Made by a program: the position numbers and the translations under genes | Shown: positions 8,732 to 18,381 of the stretch, one piece after another | Position numbering within the stretch: position 1 is the stretch's first letter | Layout of the letters: the number at the start of each line of letters is the position of its first letter | The notes under the pieces: generated by a model | Databases searched by the model: none | The model's input: the letters and a program-made list of their open reading frames with translations, nothing else | Told to the model about the DNA's origin: nothing | Assembly: GCA_937864045.1 (NCBI GenBank) | Contig: CALMIF010000173.1 | Span: 1-38,124 of the forward strand | Origin: an uncultured Aquabacterium sp. | GTDB lineage: Bacteria > Pseudomonadota > Gammaproteobacteria > Burkholderiales > Burkholderiaceae_C | Reading direction: 5' to 3' | Length of the DNA: 38,124 nt

Positions 8732-10108
8732 GTGTCCTTCCTCCAGCCGCTCTTCCCACCGCTTGCCCGGCCGCTGCTGGCCGCCGCCGCGCTGCTGGCG
8801 TTGGCCGGCGCGGCCCGGGCCACCTGCCTGGACGAGGACAAGCTGGAGGCGCTGCCGCCGGCCGCGGCGCCCGAGGCCGCCACTGCGCCGGCGGCCACCG
8901 ACCCGCGCCGCAGCCTGCGCCAGCTGGTGGCCGATGCGCTGGCCCGCAGCCAGGGCATCGGCGCGGCGCGGCTGCTGGCCGAGGCCGCCGAGCAGGACGT
9001 GGGCGAGGCCGAGGCCGCCAAGAAGATGCAGGCCGGGCTCACCGCCAGCCTCAACCCCTGGCTGGAGAGTGCGCGCGGCGCCAACGGCAGCAGCCTGCAG
9101 GCGCGTGCCGGCATCAACCTCAGCCAGACGCTGTGGGACGGCGGCCGCGGCGACCGCCTGGTCGACTGGCGCCGCCAGCAGGCCGAGTCGGCCCGCCTGG
9201 GCATGCTGTCGACGCAGGAGCAGATCACGCTGGCGGCCACGTCGATGGCGCTGGAGCGCAGCCGGTTCCGGATGCAGGCGGTGATCCACGGCCAGAACGT
9301 GCGCAAGCTGGGCTGCCTGGTACAGGCGCTGGAGACCATCGCCGCGGCCGACAAGGGCCGCACCAGCGAGCTGGTGCAGGCGCGCAAGCAGCTGCAGCAG
9401 GCCGAGCTGCAGCAGGTGCAGTCGCAGAGCCAGGCGCGCCAGGTCGAGGCCCGGCTGCGGCGCATGGCCGGCGACGGCCTGCCCGGCACCGAGGGCATGG
9501 CCACGCTGCTGCTGGGCGTGCCCGACTTGCCCGGCGTGCTCAGCGCGGCCGAGCGCTCGGTCGACATCGGCCAGCTGGCGGCCAATGCCCGTGCGCTGAC
9601 CGAGATCGCCCGGGTGGTCGAGGCCGGCAACAAGCCCCAGGTCAGCTGGAACGTGGGCGGCAGCGCGCTGCTGGGCTCCGGCGGTGGCGGTGCCGGCAGC
9701 CGCAGCGCCAGCCTGTCCGCGGGCGTCACCGTCAGCGTGCCCATCCTCAACCCGGCCATCGAATACAGCAGCCAGGCCGCGCGCAAGCGCGCCGCCGCGG
9801 CCGAGCTGCAGCGCGCCGATGCGCTGGAGCAGCGCCGCCAGCGCATCGTCGACGTGCACGAGCAGGCCACCGCCGCCTTCGACCGCGTCCGGCGCGTGGG
9901 CCTGGTGCTGCGCGACAGCGACCGCCTGCGCAACTTCACGCTGCAGCAGTGGCAGCAGATGGGCCGCCGCTCGCTGTTCGACGTGCTGGCCGCCGAGACC
10001 GACCACTACAACCTGCGCGTGCAGTACGTCAACGCCCTGCACGACGGCCAGCAGATGAACGCCACGCTGATGTCCCTGGGCCTGGGCATCGGCGCCTGGC
10101 TGCAATGA
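8732..10108 (+). CDS. TolC-family outer membrane channel of the type I system
   Basis: 458-residue outer membrane efflux protein. The N-terminus is a Sec signal peptide with cleavage expected after ARA at residue 30. The rest shows the two-fold Ala/Gln/Arg-rich helical pattern of TolC proteins, with Gly/Ser-rich strand segments near 90-120 and 305-335. The start is GTG with no clear Shine-Dalgarno; the signal peptide fixes the frame and approximate start. The order ABC exporter, adaptor, TolC is that of a dedicated type I secretion operon. Its stop overlaps a possible ATG (10105) of the next gene. Confidence 0.9.
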   Translation: MSFLQPLFPPLARPLLAAAALLALAGAARATCLDEDKLEALPPAAAPEAATAPAATDPRRSLRQLVADALARSQGIGAARLLAEAAEQDVGEAEAAKKMQAGLTASLNPWLESARGANGSSLQARAGINLSQTLWDGGRGDRLVDWRRQQAESARLGMLSTQEQITLAATSMALERSRFRMQAVIHGQNVRKLGCLVQALETIAAADKGRTSELVQARKQLQQAELQQVQSQSQARQVEARLRRMAGDGLPGTEGMATLLLGVPDLPGVLSAAERSVDIGQLAANARALTEIARVVEAGNKPQVSWNVGGSALLGSGGGGAGSRSASLSAGVTVSVPILNPAIEYSSQAARKRAAAAELQRADALEQRRQRIVDVHEQATAAFDRVRRVGLVLRDSDRLRNFTLQQWQQMGRRSLFDVLAAETDHYNLRVQYVNALHDGQQMNATLMSLGLGIGAWLQ

Positions 10109-10122
10109 CGGAGAGCTCCCCG

Positions 10123-11358
10123 ATGAAACTCGCGATCGAAGGCTGGCGCGGCGTGAATCACTCGTTCGCGCTGGTCAACCAGTGCCAGATCCTGGAGCTG
10201 CTGCGCCAGCCCGGCCTGCAGCTGTTCCACCGCGACATGCCCTTCGCGATGGCGCACTGGAACGCCCAGTCCCACGATGCCGGCTTCGCACCGGAGGACT
10301 GCGCGCGCATCGCCGCGCTGCCCGATCCGCAGGGCCAGGCGGTGGATGCCATCTACCGCATCTGCTCGCCATTCCGCACCGGCGCCGAGGATGCGCAGCG
10401 CGCCGCCACGCCGACCATCCACTTCATGGTCACCGAGATGGGGCTGTCGGCCAGGAGCTTCGAGCCCGGTGCCGAGCATTCCGATGCCTTCACCCGCGAC
10501 GCCAACCTGATCGTCACGCCCACCCGCTGGTCGCGCGAGCGCCTGCTCGAATGGGGCTATGCGCCGGAGAAGGTGCACGTCGTCAGCCACGGCGTCAATG
10601 CCCAGACCTTCCGCCCGCTGCTGGCCGACGAGCGGGCCCTGAACCGCCGCAACCTCGGCTTCGACGACGGCCACTGCGTCTTCCTGAACCTGGGCGCGGC
10701 GATGTGGAACAAAGGCCTGGACGTGCTGCTGCTGGCCTATGCCACCCTGCGCCAGAAGCACCGCCACCTGCGCCTGGTGCTGAAGGACCAGCGCAACCTC
10801 TACGGCGTGGGCATGGACGGCACGATCAAGGCGCTGTGCCAGAGCCATCCGCAGCTGTTCACCGCCGAGGTGCTGGGCTCGATCTCGATGGTCACGGCCA
10901 ACCTGAGCCAGGCCCAGCTGCGCGCGCTCTACGCGATGGCCGACTGCTATGTGTCGCCCTACCGGGCCGAGGGCTTCAACCTGCCGGTGCTGGAGGCCAT
11001 CGCCTGCGGCACGCCGGTGATCGTGACCGACGGCGGCGCCACCGACGACTTCTGTTCGCCGGCGGTGGCGATGCGCATCGACAGCACGCCCCGCACCCTG
11101 GACGATCCCGCCGCCGGCCGGCTGGCCCGCTACCGCGAGCCCAGCCTCGATGCCACCGTGCAGGCCATGGACTGCGTGGCGCAGGGGCAGGGCATCCGCC
11201 GCGGCCTCGCGCTGGACGCCGCCTGCGCGGCCCTGGTGCGGGCCATGGGCTGGGCGCCCCCCGTGCAGCAGCTGCTGGCGCTGCTGCAGCAGCAGGCCGG
11301 TCGGCCCGTGCCGGCTGCCGCCCCCGCGCACCGGCCCGAGCCGGCGCTGGCCGACTGA
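10123..11358 (+). CDS. Glycosyltransferase family 4 protein
   Basis: 411-residue GT-B glycosyltransferase, expected to be cytoplasmic and to retain configuration. The C-terminal half holds the GT4 EX7E motif (E283 and E291 in AEGFNLPVLEAIACGTPVI). An N-terminal acceptor domain contains the VTPTRWSRERLLEWG segment typical of GT4 proteins. GGAGAG at 10110-10115 lies 7 nt before the chosen ATG; an in-frame ATG at 10105 overlapping the tolC stop would add six residues. The donor sugar is unknown. It follows the secretion genes directly, so it may extend a sugar on the exported protein, or act on an O-antigen-like glycan. Confidence 0.88.
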   Translation: MKLAIEGWRGVNHSFALVNQCQILELLRQPGLQLFHRDMPFAMAHWNAQSHDAGFAPEDCARIAALPDPQGQAVDAIYRICSPFRTGAEDAQRAATPTIHFMVTEMGLSARSFEPGAEHSDAFTRDANLIVTPTRWSRERLLEWGYAPEKVHVVSHGVNAQTFRPLLADERALNRRNLGFDDGHCVFLNLGAAMWNKGLDVLLLAYATLRQKHRHLRLVLKDQRNLYGVGMDGTIKALCQSHPQLFTAEVLGSISMVTANLSQAQLRALYAMADCYVSPYRAEGFNLPVLEAIACGTPVIVTDGGATDDFCSPAVAMRIDSTPRTLDDPAAGRLARYREPSLDATVQAMDCVAQGQGIRRGLALDAACAALVRAMGWAPPVQQLLALLQQQAGRPVPAAAPAHRPEPALAD

Positions 11359-11400
11359 GACCGCCTTCCTCTTCCCCCCCCACCGACTCAAGGATTTCCG

Positions 11401-12144
11401 ATGCTCGCTCAAGCCAAGCCCGGCCAGGCCCAGGTGCTGGATCTGCTCAAGCTGATCCGCCCCTGGACGATGCGCGCCAACCACAAGGTGCGCATCGGCA
11501 ACGCCTTCGACGGCGGCTATGTGCTGCCCTCGGCCATCGCCCAGTGCGACGCCGTGGTGTCGATCGGCGTCGGCCACGACGTCAGTTTCGACCATGTGCT
11601 GGCCGAACGCGGCGCCACCATCCTGCAGTACGACCACACGGTGCAGGGCCCGCCGACGCCGCATGCGCGGTTCCGCTTCCACAAGCTGGGCTGGGGCACC
11701 GAGACCGCGGGCCTGTTCGTCTCGTTCGCCGACATCCATGCGCAGATGCTGGCGCTGGGCGCGCACCACCCGATGCTGAAGTTCGACATCGAGGGTGCCG
11801 AGTACACCGCGCTGGAAGCCACCAGCGCCGACGACCTGGCGGCCTACGAGATCATCGCCTGCGAGGTGCACGACTTCGACCGCCTGAGCGACCCGGTGTT
11901 CTTCGCCGGCGTGCGCGCCGCCTTCGAGAAGCTCAACACCCACCACGTGCCCGTGCACCTGCATGCCAACAACTACCAGAGCGTGGTGCTGGTCGAGGGC
12001 GTGCCGATTCCCAAGGTGCTGGAAGTGGCCTTCCTGCGGCGCGACCTCGACAGCTTCACCAGCCTGTCGACCGACCCGATCCCCGGGCCGCTGGACCGGC
12101 CCAACCATCCGCGCCTGCCCGACATCTGCATGAATCCGTTCTGA
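11401..12144 (+). CDS. FkbM-type SAM-dependent methyltransferase
   Basis: 247-residue protein with SIGVGHD (54-60) as the SAM-binding glycine-rich loop, QYDHTV (76-81) and KFDIEGAE (127-134), the segment typical of FkbM methyltransferases. Family members O-methylate sugars or other small hydroxylated molecules. Here a sugar methylation step is the natural reading, capping or decorating the glycan made by the neighbouring transferases. AAGGA at 11390-11394 supports the start. Its stop overlaps the first possible ATG of the next gene (TGATG at 12142-12146). Confidence 0.82.
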   Translation: MLAQAKPGQAQVLDLLKLIRPWTMRANHKVRIGNAFDGGYVLPSAIAQCDAVVSIGVGHDVSFDHVLAERGATILQYDHTVQGPPTPHARFRFHKLGWGTETAGLFVSFADIHAQMLALGAHHPMLKFDIEGAEYTALEATSADDLAAYEIIACEVHDFDRLSDPVFFAGVRAAFEKLNTHHVPVHLHANNYQSVVLVEGVPIPKVLEVAFLRRDLDSFTSLSTDPIPGPLDRPNHPRLPDICMNPF

Positions 12145-12158
12145 TGCGGAGCGCTGCG

Positions 12159-13073
12159 ATGCGACGCCTGGTGATCTATTGCGACGGCGGTTTCGGCAAC
12201 CGCGTCAACGCCCTGGTGTCGGGGCTGGTGATGGCCCGGCTGCTGCAGTTCGAGCCGCTGGTGGTCTGGCCGGTCAACAACTGGTGCGGCGCGGCCTTCG
12301 GCGACCTGTTCGAGGACCGGCCCCCCGTGGTGGAGCGCGAACTCGTCAGCTTCATGCCCGAGCGCGGGCGCTACCAGTACCTGATCGTGGAGGACCGGCT
12401 GGGCCTGGCCGAGGCCTGGGTCTCGCCGCTGACCCTGGCCGGCCTGCCGGCGCTGCAGGCCGAGCTGGCACGCACGCCGCACGACGTCTTCTACTACACC
12501 GCGCTGATCCCGCCCTGCCTGCCGCCCGCCGAGATCGCCAGCCAGGTGCGCGCGCTGCACATCCGGCGCGACATCCTGGCCCGGGCGGAGGGCTTCCTGC
12601 GCACGCACCGGCTCGGCCGGCGCACCGGCGACTTCGTCGGCGTGCAGATCCGCAAGACCGACTTCGGCAGCGCCGGCGCCAACGATGCGCAGCTGTTCGA
12701 CCTGGTGCGCCAGGCGCCGCAGCAGCGCTTCTTCGTCTGCTCGGACGACAAGGACGTCGAGCAGCGCTTCGCCGCGCTGCCCAACGTGGTGGTCTTCGAC
12801 AAGCGGGCGCACGTCGCCAAGCGCGTCGACGGCGGCTGGAACGCGCTGAACACCGACCACAGCGGCCGTGCCTATGCCTTCAACGTCGAGCGCAGCGGCG
12901 CCAGCGTCGAGGACGCGCTGGTCGACCTGCTGATCCTGTCGCGCGCGCAGATCGTCAAGACGTCCAACAGCACTTTCCTGAACACCGCGCTGCTGTTGCA
13001 GCAGACCGGGGCCACGGCCGGCCTGGCCGCCGACCCGGCCGCTGCCGGCCAGCCCCTGGCCGAACCGGCCTGA
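12159..13073 (+). CDS. NodZ-like / fucosyltransferase-superfamily protein
   Basis: 304-residue protein with GGFGNR (10-15) near the N-terminus, VGVQIRKTD (160-168), CSDD (194-197) and SNSTF (269-273). These match the arrangement of the NodZ/alpha-1,6- and alpha-1,2-fucosyltransferase GT-B superfamily, where a basic motif binds GDP-sugar and the C-terminal SNSTF-type motif closes the site. The HxRxTD-like motif reads QIRKTD, so the first His is absent. GGAG at 12148-12151 favours the ATG at 12159; an ATG at 12144 overlaps the previous stop. No GDP-fucose pathway is in the window, so the donor is open. Confidence 0.65.
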   Translation: MRRLVIYCDGGFGNRVNALVSGLVMARLLQFEPLVVWPVNNWCGAAFGDLFEDRPPVVERELVSFMPERGRYQYLIVEDRLGLAEAWVSPLTLAGLPALQAELARTPHDVFYYTALIPPCLPPAEIASQVRALHIRRDILARAEGFLRTHRLGRRTGDFVGVQIRKTDFGSAGANDAQLFDLVRQAPQQRFFVCSDDKDVEQRFAALPNVVVFDKRAHVAKRVDGGWNALNTDHSGRAYAFNVERSGASVEDALVDLLILSRAQIVKTSNSTFLNTALLLQQTGATAGLAADPAAAGQPLAEPA

Positions 13074-13103
13074 CACCCCGCCCGGCGCCACGGAGCCCCC
13101 GCC

Positions 13104-13865
13104 ATGCCCCTCGTCTCCATCCTGGTCCCGGTCTACAACCGCGAGCACCTGATCGCCCGCACGCTGAAGTCGGCCCTGGCGCAGACGCTGGCCGACATCG
13201 AGGTGGTCGTGGTCGACAACCAGAGCACCGACCGCACGTTCGACGTCGTCGCCGCGATGGCCGAGCACGACAAGCGCGTCAGGCTGTACCGCAACGACGA
13301 GAACGTCGGCCCGGTGCGCAACTGGATCAAGTGCGCCGAACACGCGACCGCGCCCTACGCCAAGATCCTGTTCAGCGACGACCTGATCGCGCCGACCTAC
13401 CTCGAGAAGACGCTGCCGCACCTGCTGGCGCCGGACTGCGCCCTGGTCTACACGCCGGCGATGGTGGGCCACGAGGACTGGACCGGCGGCGTGCACTACC
13501 GCTCCTTCGTCAGCGACTGCAGGATCGCGCGCGACGCCTTCGTGCGGGTGGCCACGCACATGGAGCACTACACCCCGGTGTCGCCGGGCGCGGCCCTGTT
13601 CCGCACAGCCGACCTGCGCAAGCACATCCTGCAGGGCCTGCCCGGCGTGCAGGGCTACGACTTCCTGCGCTACGGCGCCGGCGTCGACTGGCTGATCTAC
13701 ACCCTGACGGCGCTGAACTACGCCCACGTGGCCTATGTCGCCGAGCCGCTGGTGTACTTCCACGCCCATGCCGGATCGATCTCGATCCACAACGAGGACA
13801 ACCAGGTGCCCACCGGCTACGCGCTGGCCAAGAAGTGGCTGTGCGCGACGGTCAAGGGCCTGTGA
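13104..13865 (+). CDS. Glycosyltransferase family 2 protein
   Basis: 253-residue GT-A transferase. VSILVPVYN (4-12) and VVVVDNQSTDRT (34-45) form the nucleotide-sugar site and SDD (91-93) is the metal-binding DXD equivalent. A single domain without membrane helices suggests a cytoplasmic enzyme that adds one sugar to a lipid- or protein-linked glycan. GGAG at 13092-13095 precedes the ATG. The stop overlaps a possible GTG start of the next gene at 13862, suggesting translational coupling. Donor and acceptor are not predictable from sequence. Confidence 0.88.
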   Translation: MPLVSILVPVYNREHLIARTLKSALAQTLADIEVVVVDNQSTDRTFDVVAAMAEHDKRVRLYRNDENVGPVRNWIKCAEHATAPYAKILFSDDLIAPTYLEKTLPHLLAPDCALVYTPAMVGHEDWTGGVHYRSFVSDCRIARDAFVRVATHMEHYTPVSPGAALFRTADLRKHILQGLPGVQGYDFLRYGAGVDWLIYTLTALNYAHVAYVAEPLVYFHAHAGSISIHNEDNQVPTGYALAKKWLCATVKGL

Positions 13866-13885
13866 CCCGCACCACCCCACGCACC

Positions 13886-14923
13886 ATGACCCACGTCCAA
13901 CTGCGCAACGGCAAGCACTTCCCCATCGTCGCCGGGCAGTCGATCCTCGACGCCGCCGAGGCCGCCGGCCTGGCGCTGGAGCACAGCTGCCGCAGTGGCC
14001 GCTGCGGCAGCTGCCGCACCACGGTGACGGCCGGCCGGACCGTGGCACTGCGCGCCGAGGAGGGGCTGACGCCCGACGAGGCCCGCGCCGGCACGGTGCT
14101 GAGCTGCGCCCGCGGCGCGCAGACCGACCTGCAGCTCGACCTGGACGACCTGGGCGCGCTGGCCGGCATCCGCCGCGCCACCGTGCCCTGCCGCATCCAC
14201 GCCCTGCAGCTGCTGGCGCCCGACGTGCTGCAGGTGCAGCTGCGCCTGCCGCCCACGGCCGCCTGGCGCCACCTGGCGGGCCAGCATGTGCAGGTCATCG
14301 CGCCCGGCGGCCTGCGCCGCGCCTATTCGCTGGCCAACGCCAGCGGCCCGGCGGGGCAGCCGGTGCTGCTGCTGCTGCACATCCGCCGCGTGCCCGGGGG
14401 CGCGATGAGCGGCTACTGGTTCGAGCGGGCGCGCCCCGGCGATCTGCTGCGCCTGGACGGGCCGCTGGGCAGCTTCTACCTGCGCGACTGCGCCGGCCGG
14501 GACCTGGTCTTACTCGCCACGGGCACCGGCTACGCGCCGATCGCGGCGATGCTGCAGGACCTGGCCGAGCGCCCGGCGGCGGCGCAGCCGCGGTCGCTGC
14601 AGCTGCTGTGGGGTGCCCGCCAGGCACGCGACCTGTATGCCGCGCCGCGCCACCCCGGCCTGCCGGGCCTGCAGTACACGCCGGTGCTCTCGCGCGCCGG
14701 CGCCGACTGGACCGGCGCGCGCGGCCATGTGCAGGACCTGCTGCTGCAGCAGCCGCACGAGTGGTCGCGCACCCAGGTCTATGCCTGCGGCAGCCCGGCC
14801 ATGGTGCAGGCCGCGCGTCAGCGCCTGCTGCAGGCGGGGCTGCCGGCGCAGTACTGCTTCACCGATGCCTTCGTCGCCTCGGACAGCCCGGCCGGCGCCG
14901 CCACCGCAGCCCTGCCGGCCTGA
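13886..14923 (+). CDS. CDP-6-deoxy-delta-3,4-glucoseen reductase (E3)
   Basis: 345-residue iron-sulfur flavoprotein (AscD/DdhD/RfbI type) that passes electrons from NAD(P)H to the RfbH-type dehydratase in 3-deoxygenation of CDP-4-keto-6-deoxyglucose. A plant-type 2Fe-2S domain is N-terminal with C35, C40, C43 and C74. A ferredoxin-reductase-like flavin site follows with RAYSLAN (145-151), and the pyridine nucleotide site has ATGTGYAPI (211-219). A GTG at 13862 could add eight residues. It heads the CDP-dideoxysugar block, five genes that complete the pathway being downstream. Confidence 0.92.
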   Translation: MTHVQLRNGKHFPIVAGQSILDAAEAAGLALEHSCRSGRCGSCRTTVTAGRTVALRAEEGLTPDEARAGTVLSCARGAQTDLQLDLDDLGALAGIRRATVPCRIHALQLLAPDVLQVQLRLPPTAAWRHLAGQHVQVIAPGGLRRAYSLANASGPAGQPVLLLLHIRRVPGGAMSGYWFERARPGDLLRLDGPLGSFYLRDCAGRDLVLLATGTGYAPIAAMLQDLAERPAAAQPRSLQLLWGARQARDLYAAPRHPGLPGLQYTPVLSRAGADWTGARGHVQDLLLQQPHEWSRTQVYACGSPAMVQAARQRLLQAGLPAQYCFTDAFVASDSPAGAATAALPA

Positions 14924-14970
14924 GCCGGCGCGCAGCGCATCCCCCCACACTAGCCAGAAAGAAGCCGACC

Positions 14971-15753
14971 ATGAAAGCCGTCATCCTTGCCGGGGGCCTG
15001 GGCACCCGCCTCAGTGAAGAGACCACGGTGCGCCCCAAGCCGATGGTGGCCATCGGCGGCAAGCCCATCCTCTGGCACATCCTGAAGATGTACTCGGCGC
15101 ACGGCGTCAACGACTTCGTGATCTGCTGCGGCTACATGGGCTACGTGATCAAGGAGTACTTCGCCAACTACTGCCTGCACATGTCGGACGTGACGTTCAA
15201 CATGCGCGACAACCAGATGGAGATCCACCGCCGCCGCGCCGAGCCCTGGAACGTGACCCTGGTCGACACCGGCGACCACTCGATGACCGGCGGCCGCCTG
15301 CTGCGCGTGGCCGACTACGTGCGCCACGAGAAGGAATTCTTCTTCACCTACGGCGACGGCGTGGGCGACATCGACATCACCGCGTCGCTGGCCTTCCACC
15401 GTGCGCACGGCAAGCAGGCCACGCTGACGGCGACCTTCCCGCCGGGCCGCTTCGGCGCCATCGACATCGTCGGCGGCCGCGTCAACAGCTTCAAGGAAAA
15501 GCCCAAGGGCGACGGCGCGATGATCAACGGCGGCTTCTTCGTGCTGTCGCCCGAGGTGCTGCGCCACATCGCCGGCGATGCCACGGTGTGGGAGCAGGAG
15601 CCGCTGAACCGCCTGGCCGAGGAGGGCCAGCTGATGGCCTACGAGCATTCGGGCTTCTGGCAGCCGATGGACACGCTGCGCGACAAGCACCTGCTCGAGG
15701 AGCTGTGGGCGCAGGGCAGGGCACCGTGGAAGATGTGGGACTGCGCCCGCTGA
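14971..15753 (+). CDS. rfbF: Glucose-1-phosphate cytidylyltransferase
   Basis: 260-residue enzyme forming CDP-glucose from CTP and glucose 1-phosphate, the entry step to CDP-3,6-dideoxyhexoses. The nucleotidyltransferase signature GGLGTRL (8-14) and RPKPM (21-25) are intact, with the substrate loops YGDG, EKPKGDG and NGGFFV downstream. Length and sequence pattern match Salmonella RfbF. The Shine-Dalgarno is weak (AAGAAG about 9 nt upstream). A hairpin overlaps its stop codon. Confidence 0.95.
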   Translation: MKAVILAGGLGTRLSEETTVRPKPMVAIGGKPILWHILKMYSAHGVNDFVICCGYMGYVIKEYFANYCLHMSDVTFNMRDNQMEIHRRRAEPWNVTLVDTGDHSMTGGRLLRVADYVRHEKEFFFTYGDGVGDIDITASLAFHRAHGKQATLTATFPPGRFGAIDIVGGRVNSFKEKPKGDGAMINGGFFVLSPEVLRHIAGDATVWEQEPLNRLAEEGQLMAYEHSGFWQPMDTLRDKHLLEELWAQGRAPWKMWDCAR

Positions 15754-15838
15754 GCGGGCGCGGGCTGCCACAGGCACTCGCCAGCTCCTCTGCCAGCGGC
15801 GGTTGAACGGTCCGGTCTGGGGCGCTTCCCCGCCCCAG
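15744..15838 (+). other. Two hairpins between rfbF and rfbG
   Basis: The first hairpin (CGCCCGCT 15744-15751, AGCGGGCG 15753-15760) spans the rfbF stop codon. The second (CTGGGGCG 15817-15824, CGCCCCAG 15831-15838) has a 6-nt loop and is followed by a TTCCGCGTTTT stretch, giving a weak terminator-like look. This 128-bp gap is one of the widest in the cluster. The hairpins may attenuate or protect the transcript. Confidence 0.45.
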
Positions 15839-15881
15839 TTCCGCGTTTTGGCCGCTGACCTGCGTGGCTAGACTGCCATGC

Positions 15882-17006
15882 ATGCATGCAGACTTCTGGA
15901 ATGGCAAGCGCGTCCTGATCACCGGCCACACCGGCTTCAAGGGCAGCTGGCTGGCATTGTGGCTGCAATCCCTGGGCGCCGAGGTGAGCGGCCTGGCATT
16001 GGCGCCGCCCACCAGCCCCAGCCTGTTCGAGCAGGCCGGTGTCGCCGACGGCATGACGTCCGTGCTGGGCGACATCCGCGACTTCGACAAGGTGCGCGCC
16101 GCGCTGCAGCGGCTGCAGCCGCAGATCGTGCTGCACCTGGCGGCCCAGCCCCTGGTGCGGCTGTCCTACCGCGAGCCGGTGGCCACCTTCGCCACCAACG
16201 TGATGGGCACGGTGCATGTGCTGGAGGCCGCCCGCGCCGCCGGCAGCGTGCGCGCGGTGGTCAACGTCACCACCGACAAGTGCTACGAGAACCGCGAGTG
16301 GGCCTGGGGCTACCGCGAGAACGAGCCGATGGGCGGCCACGACCCCTACAGCAGCAGCAAGGGCTGCTCGGAGCTGGTGACCGCGGCCTACCGCAGCGCC
16401 TTCATGGCCGCGGCGGGCATCGCCGTGGGTTCGGGCCGGGCCGGCAACGTCATCGGCGGCGGCGACTGGGCCCAGGACCGCCTGGTGCCCGACGCGCTGC
16501 GCGCCTTCGAGGCCGGCCGCCCGGTGGTGCTGCGCCATCCGCAGTCCACCCGCCCCTGGCAGCATGTGCTGGAGCCGCTGGACGGCTATCTGACGCTGGC
16601 CGAGCGGCTGTTCAGCGACGGCGCCCGCTTTGCCGAGGGCTGGAACTTCGGCCCTGCCGAGGACGACGTGCAGCCGGTGCAGTGGATCGTCGAGCGGCTG
16701 GCCGCCGGCTGGGGGCCCGGCGCCGCCTGGCAGCACCGGCCCGAGCCGGGTGCGGTGCACGAGGCGCACTGGCTGAAGCTGGACATCGCCAAGGCGCGCC
16801 AGGCGCTGGGCTGGCAGCCGCGCTGGCGCCTGGCCCACGCCCTGCAGCAGACGGTGCACTGGCACTGCGCCTGGCTGCGCGGCGAGCCGGCCCGCGCGCT
16901 GTGCCTGGCCCAGATCGCCCAGTACATGCAGGCCGCGCCTGCCGCGGAGCCGGCCATGCCGCCTGCCCGCCATCCGCAGCTGCCGCGCACGGCGCCTGCG
17001 CTTTGA
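15882..17006 (+). CDS. rfbG: CDP-glucose 4,6-dehydratase
   Basis: 374-residue extended short-chain dehydrogenase that converts CDP-glucose to CDP-4-keto-6-deoxyglucose. NAD-binding TGHTGFKG is at 14-21, the catalytic TDK at 131-133 and Y156/K160 in YSSSK. The opening ([17 protein letters not shown]) aligns with Salmonella RfbG from its start, which is why the ATG at 15882 is chosen over the in-frame GTG at 15864. No convincing Shine-Dalgarno is present. The C-terminal tail of about 25 residues is Pro/Ala-rich and probably dispensable. Confidence 0.95.
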   Translation: MHADFWNGKRVLITGHTGFKGSWLALWLQSLGAEVSGLALAPPTSPSLFEQAGVADGMTSVLGDIRDFDKVRAALQRLQPQIVLHLAAQPLVRLSYREPVATFATNVMGTVHVLEAARAAGSVRAVVNVTTDKCYENREWAWGYRENEPMGGHDPYSSSKGCSELVTAAYRSAFMAAAGIAVGSGRAGNVIGGGDWAQDRLVPDALRAFEAGRPVVLRHPQSTRPWQHVLEPLDGYLTLAERLFSDGARFAEGWNFGPAEDDVQPVQWIVERLAAGWGPGAAWQHRPEPGAVHEAHWLKLDIAKARQALGWQPRWRLAHALQQTVHWHCAWLRGEPARALCLAQIAQYMQAAPAAEPAMPPARHPQLPRTAPAL

Positions 17007-17032
17007 ATGCCTTCCCGGACCACCACCGCCCC

Positions 17033-18358
17033 ATGAGCACAACCCCAACTCCCGAATCCCTGCGTGCCGAGATCGCCGGCCTGGTGCGCCAGTACGCGGG
17101 CCTGGCGCTGGCGCCGCAGCGGTTCGCGCCCGGGCAGTCGCCGGTGCCGGTGTCGGGCAAGGTCATCGGCGCGCGCGAGCTGGAGCTGATGGTCGAGGCC
17201 TCGCTCGACGGCTGGCTGACCGCCGGCCGCTTCAACGACGCCTTCGAGCAGCGCCTGGCGCAGTACCTGGGCGTCAAGCACCTGATGACGGTGAACTCGG
17301 GCTCGTCGGCCAACCTGGTGGCCTTCGCGACGCTGACCTCGCCCAAGCTGGGCGACCGCGCGATCCGCCCCGGCGACGAGGTGATCGGCGTGGCCGCGGG
17401 CTTTCCGACCACGGTCAACCCGATCATCCAGTGCGGCGCGGTGCCGGTCTTCGTCGACGTGGAGCTGGGCACCTACAACATCGACGCGGCGCTGATCGAG
17501 GCCGCGATCACGCCGCGCACACGGGCCATCATGCTGGCCCACACGCTGGGCAACCCGTTCAACCTGCGCGTCGTCACCGCGCTGTGCCGCAAGCACGGCC
17601 TGTGGCTGATCGAGGACTGCTGCGACGCGCTGGGCGCCACTTACGACGGCAAGCGCGTCGGCACTTTCGGCGACATCGGCACGCTCAGCTTCTACCCCGC
17701 GCACCACATCACGATGGGCGAGGGCGGAGCGGTGTTCACCAACAGCGGCGAGCTGAAGAAGATCGCCGAGTCGATGCGCGACTGGGGCCGCGACTGCTAC
17801 TGCGGCCCGGGCAAGGACAACACCTGCGGCCAGCGCTTCTGCCAGCAGCTGGGCAGCCTGCCCGCGGGCTACGACCACAAGTACACCTATTCGCACCTGG
17901 GCTACAACCTGAAGATCTCCGACATGCAGGCCGCCTGCGCGCTGGCGCAGATGGACCGGGTCGACGACTTCGTCGCCGCGCGCCGGGCCAACTTCGCCCA
18001 CCTGCACCAGCGGCTGCAGCGCTGCAGCGAGTTCCTGCTGCTGCCCGAGGCCACGGCGCATGCCGACCCGTCGTGGTTCGGCTTTGCGCTGACGCTGCGG
18101 CCCGAGGCCGGCGTGCAGCGCGTGGACCTGCTGAACTACCTGGACCAGCAGCGCATCGGCACGCGGCTGCTGTTTGCCGGCAACCTGGTGCGCCAGCCCT
18201 ACATGCAGGGCCGCAACTTCCGCATCAGCGGCACGCTGACCAACACCGACGAGGTGATGCACAACACCTTCTGGCTGGGCGTGTACCCGGGCCTGGGCAC
18301 CGAACAGCTGGACTTCATGGTCGACCGGCTGGAGGAATTCTTCGGCCTGAATTTCTGA
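17033..18358 (+). CDS. rfbH: CDP-4-keto-6-deoxyglucose 3-dehydratase (E1)
   Basis: 441-residue PMP-dependent, iron-sulfur enzyme that removes the C3 hydroxyl, working with the reductase at 13886. It has the DegT/AspC fold, but the PLP-binding Lys is replaced by His (H224 in [14 protein letters not shown]), the diagnostic change of E1 dehydratases. The 2Fe-2S ligands C255, C257, C265 and C270 lie in the [18 protein letters not shown] segment. This combination distinguishes RfbH from ordinary sugar aminotransferases. It is 26 bp after rfbG. Confidence 0.96.
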   Translation: MSTTPTPESLRAEIAGLVRQYAGLALAPQRFAPGQSPVPVSGKVIGARELELMVEASLDGWLTAGRFNDAFEQRLAQYLGVKHLMTVNSGSSANLVAFATLTSPKLGDRAIRPGDEVIGVAAGFPTTVNPIIQCGAVPVFVDVELGTYNIDAALIEAAITPRTRAIMLAHTLGNPFNLRVVTALCRKHGLWLIEDCCDALGATYDGKRVGTFGDIGTLSFYPAHHITMGEGGAVFTNSGELKKIAESMRDWGRDCYCGPGKDNTCGQRFCQQLGSLPAGYDHKYTYSHLGYNLKISDMQAACALAQMDRVDDFVAARRANFAHLHQRLQRCSEFLLLPEATAHADPSWFGFALTLRPEAGVQRVDLLNYLDQQRIGTRLLFAGNLVRQPYMQGRNFRISGTLTNTDEVMHNTFWLGVYPGLGTEQLDFMVDRLEEFFGLNF

Positions 18359-18381
18359 CGCCGCTGCGGACGGCGCGCACC

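Noticed and set aside
15846..15874. Possible promoter TTTTGG-N17-TAGACT before rfbG
   Set aside because: The -35 is poor and the -10 ends 7 bp before the ATG, leaving no leader.
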